Assembly (NCBI GenBank): GCA_028703175.1
Contig: JAQVNJ010000039.1
Location: 1 to 43,126 of the forward strand
Direction: 5' to 3'
Origin: JAAYCB01 sp012744395
GTDB lineage: Bacteria; Planctomycetota; Planctomycetia; Pirellulales; Thermoguttaceae
DNA: 43,126 bases
In this document: positions 43,003 through 43,126 of the stretch, one piece after another
How the letters are laid out: each line of letters begins with the position of its first letter
Numbering within the stretch: position 1 is the stretch's first letter
Made by a program: the position numbers and the translations under genes
The notes under the pieces: model-generated
What the model was told of the DNA's origin: nothing
Seen by the model: the letters and a program-made list of their open reading frames with translations, nothing else
Database searches by the model: none

Positions 43003-43126
43003 TTAAAGCTGTATTTTATCTGTTTCTAATGTTTTTTTATCACCTTTTGCGTTATATGGAGCTTTCTTAACATCAAATATCTTCGCATTAGGAAGGATTC
43101 CTCTTGAAAAATCAGCACAGTCGTAG
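43003..43126 (-). CDS. partial pectin-lyase-like (GH28-type) protein in AT-rich DNA
   Basis: A 5'-truncated frame of about 40 codons enters from the window edge and stops at 43003-43005. Its translation includes ILPNAKIFDVKKAPYNAKGD followed by KKTLETDKIQ. This closely follows the opening of GH28/pectin-lyase-like proteins (V.dyGAkgDGkt.dT.aIQ). The segment is only about one third GC, against about 64% in the window. The stop comes just after the IQ, exactly where the frame meets the broken DUF1559 gene, so the rest of the protein is missing. This is best explained as DNA from another genome or locus joined at about 43000-43020. Confidence 0.5.
   Translation of the reverse strand, partial: YDCADFSRGILPNAKIFDVKKAPYNAKGDKKTLETDKIQL

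Noticed and set aside
42744..43126. A real gene fusion between the pectin-lyase-like and DUF1559 parts
   Set aside because: The two parts are in different frames, separated by a stop codon, and differ by about 30 percentage points in GC. A join of unrelated DNA is more likely.

Overview
This 43 kb window reads as a high-GC chromosome segment of a planctomycete, probably from the Pirellulales side of the phylum. The evidence is a one-Cys (C-G-A-S-R) sulfatase, a neutral-ceramidase-like protein, a secreted tricorn-type peptidase, several very large secreted beta-helix and beta-propeller proteins, an HzsA-related c-type cytochrome protein, a DUF1559 pseudopilin-like fragment beside a small lipoprotein, and DUF4139 proteins. 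All of these are families I associate with Planctomycetota. No rRNA, tRNA, CRISPR array, transposase or phage gene was recognised. Because GC is high and biased at third codon positions, many long open frames lie antisense to real genes. They were discarded.

Layout. 1-123 is lower-GC edge DNA abutting a truncated sialidase-like gene (minus, 124-567). An NhaC-type Na+/H+ antiporter (plus, 993-2399) converges on a minus-strand run. In transcription order that run is a beta-helix protein (15662-12732), a 1226-aa beta-propeller/FN3 protein (12660-8980), a ceramidase-like protein (8925-7498), a tricorn/S41 peptidase (7335-3991) and a sulfatase (3960-2524). A LamG plus GH42-like glycosidase (plus, 16029-19019) diverges from the head of that run. 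It converges on a 449-aa secreted protein and a second beta-helix protein (minus, 20389-19040 and 22742-20682), which are separated by a perfect 30-bp palindrome. A one-carbon metabolism pair follows on the minus strand: a fused homocysteine methyltransferase/MTHF reductase (24930-23086) and a 71-aa protein (23081-22866). Upstream of these is a secreted alpha/beta hydrolase (26223-25081).

26814-31295 (plus) is a tandem trio of secreted DUF4139-type proteins. The first two are recent duplicates with a near-identical 5' segment and the third is divergent. Next come a SEC-C-like/TPR protein (31837-33975) and a lactonase-family propeller protein (34104-35258). The latter ends tail to tail, with overlapping stop codons, against NAD(P)H-hydrate epimerase (35941-35255). 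The epimerase diverges from an FmdB-type zinc ribbon protein (36055-36291) over overlapping -10 elements.

The right part is a minus-strand series: DUF1559 fragment (42998-42744), lipoprotein (42610-42188), HzsA-related diheme protein (42144-39094), aldo/keto reductase (39076-38012), SMP-30-like propeller (37903-36827) and a frameshifted gene remnant (36840-36314). The last ~120 bases are AT-rich and encode the start of a pectin-lyase-like protein unrelated to the DUF1559 gene they interrupt, so the window probably ends in a chimeric join or a real breakpoint.

Functionally, most of the window looks like an extracellular/periplasmic toolkit for sulfated or acidic polysaccharides and other polymers: sulfatase, GH42-like enzyme, two beta-helix proteins, an esterase-like hydrolase, a sialidase remnant, a ceramidase and a large peptidase. 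Housekeeping genes (antiporter, methionine/folate enzyme, metabolite repair, zinc ribbon) are interspersed. The least explained parts are the DUF4139 trio, the 1226-aa propeller protein and the HzsA-related operon.
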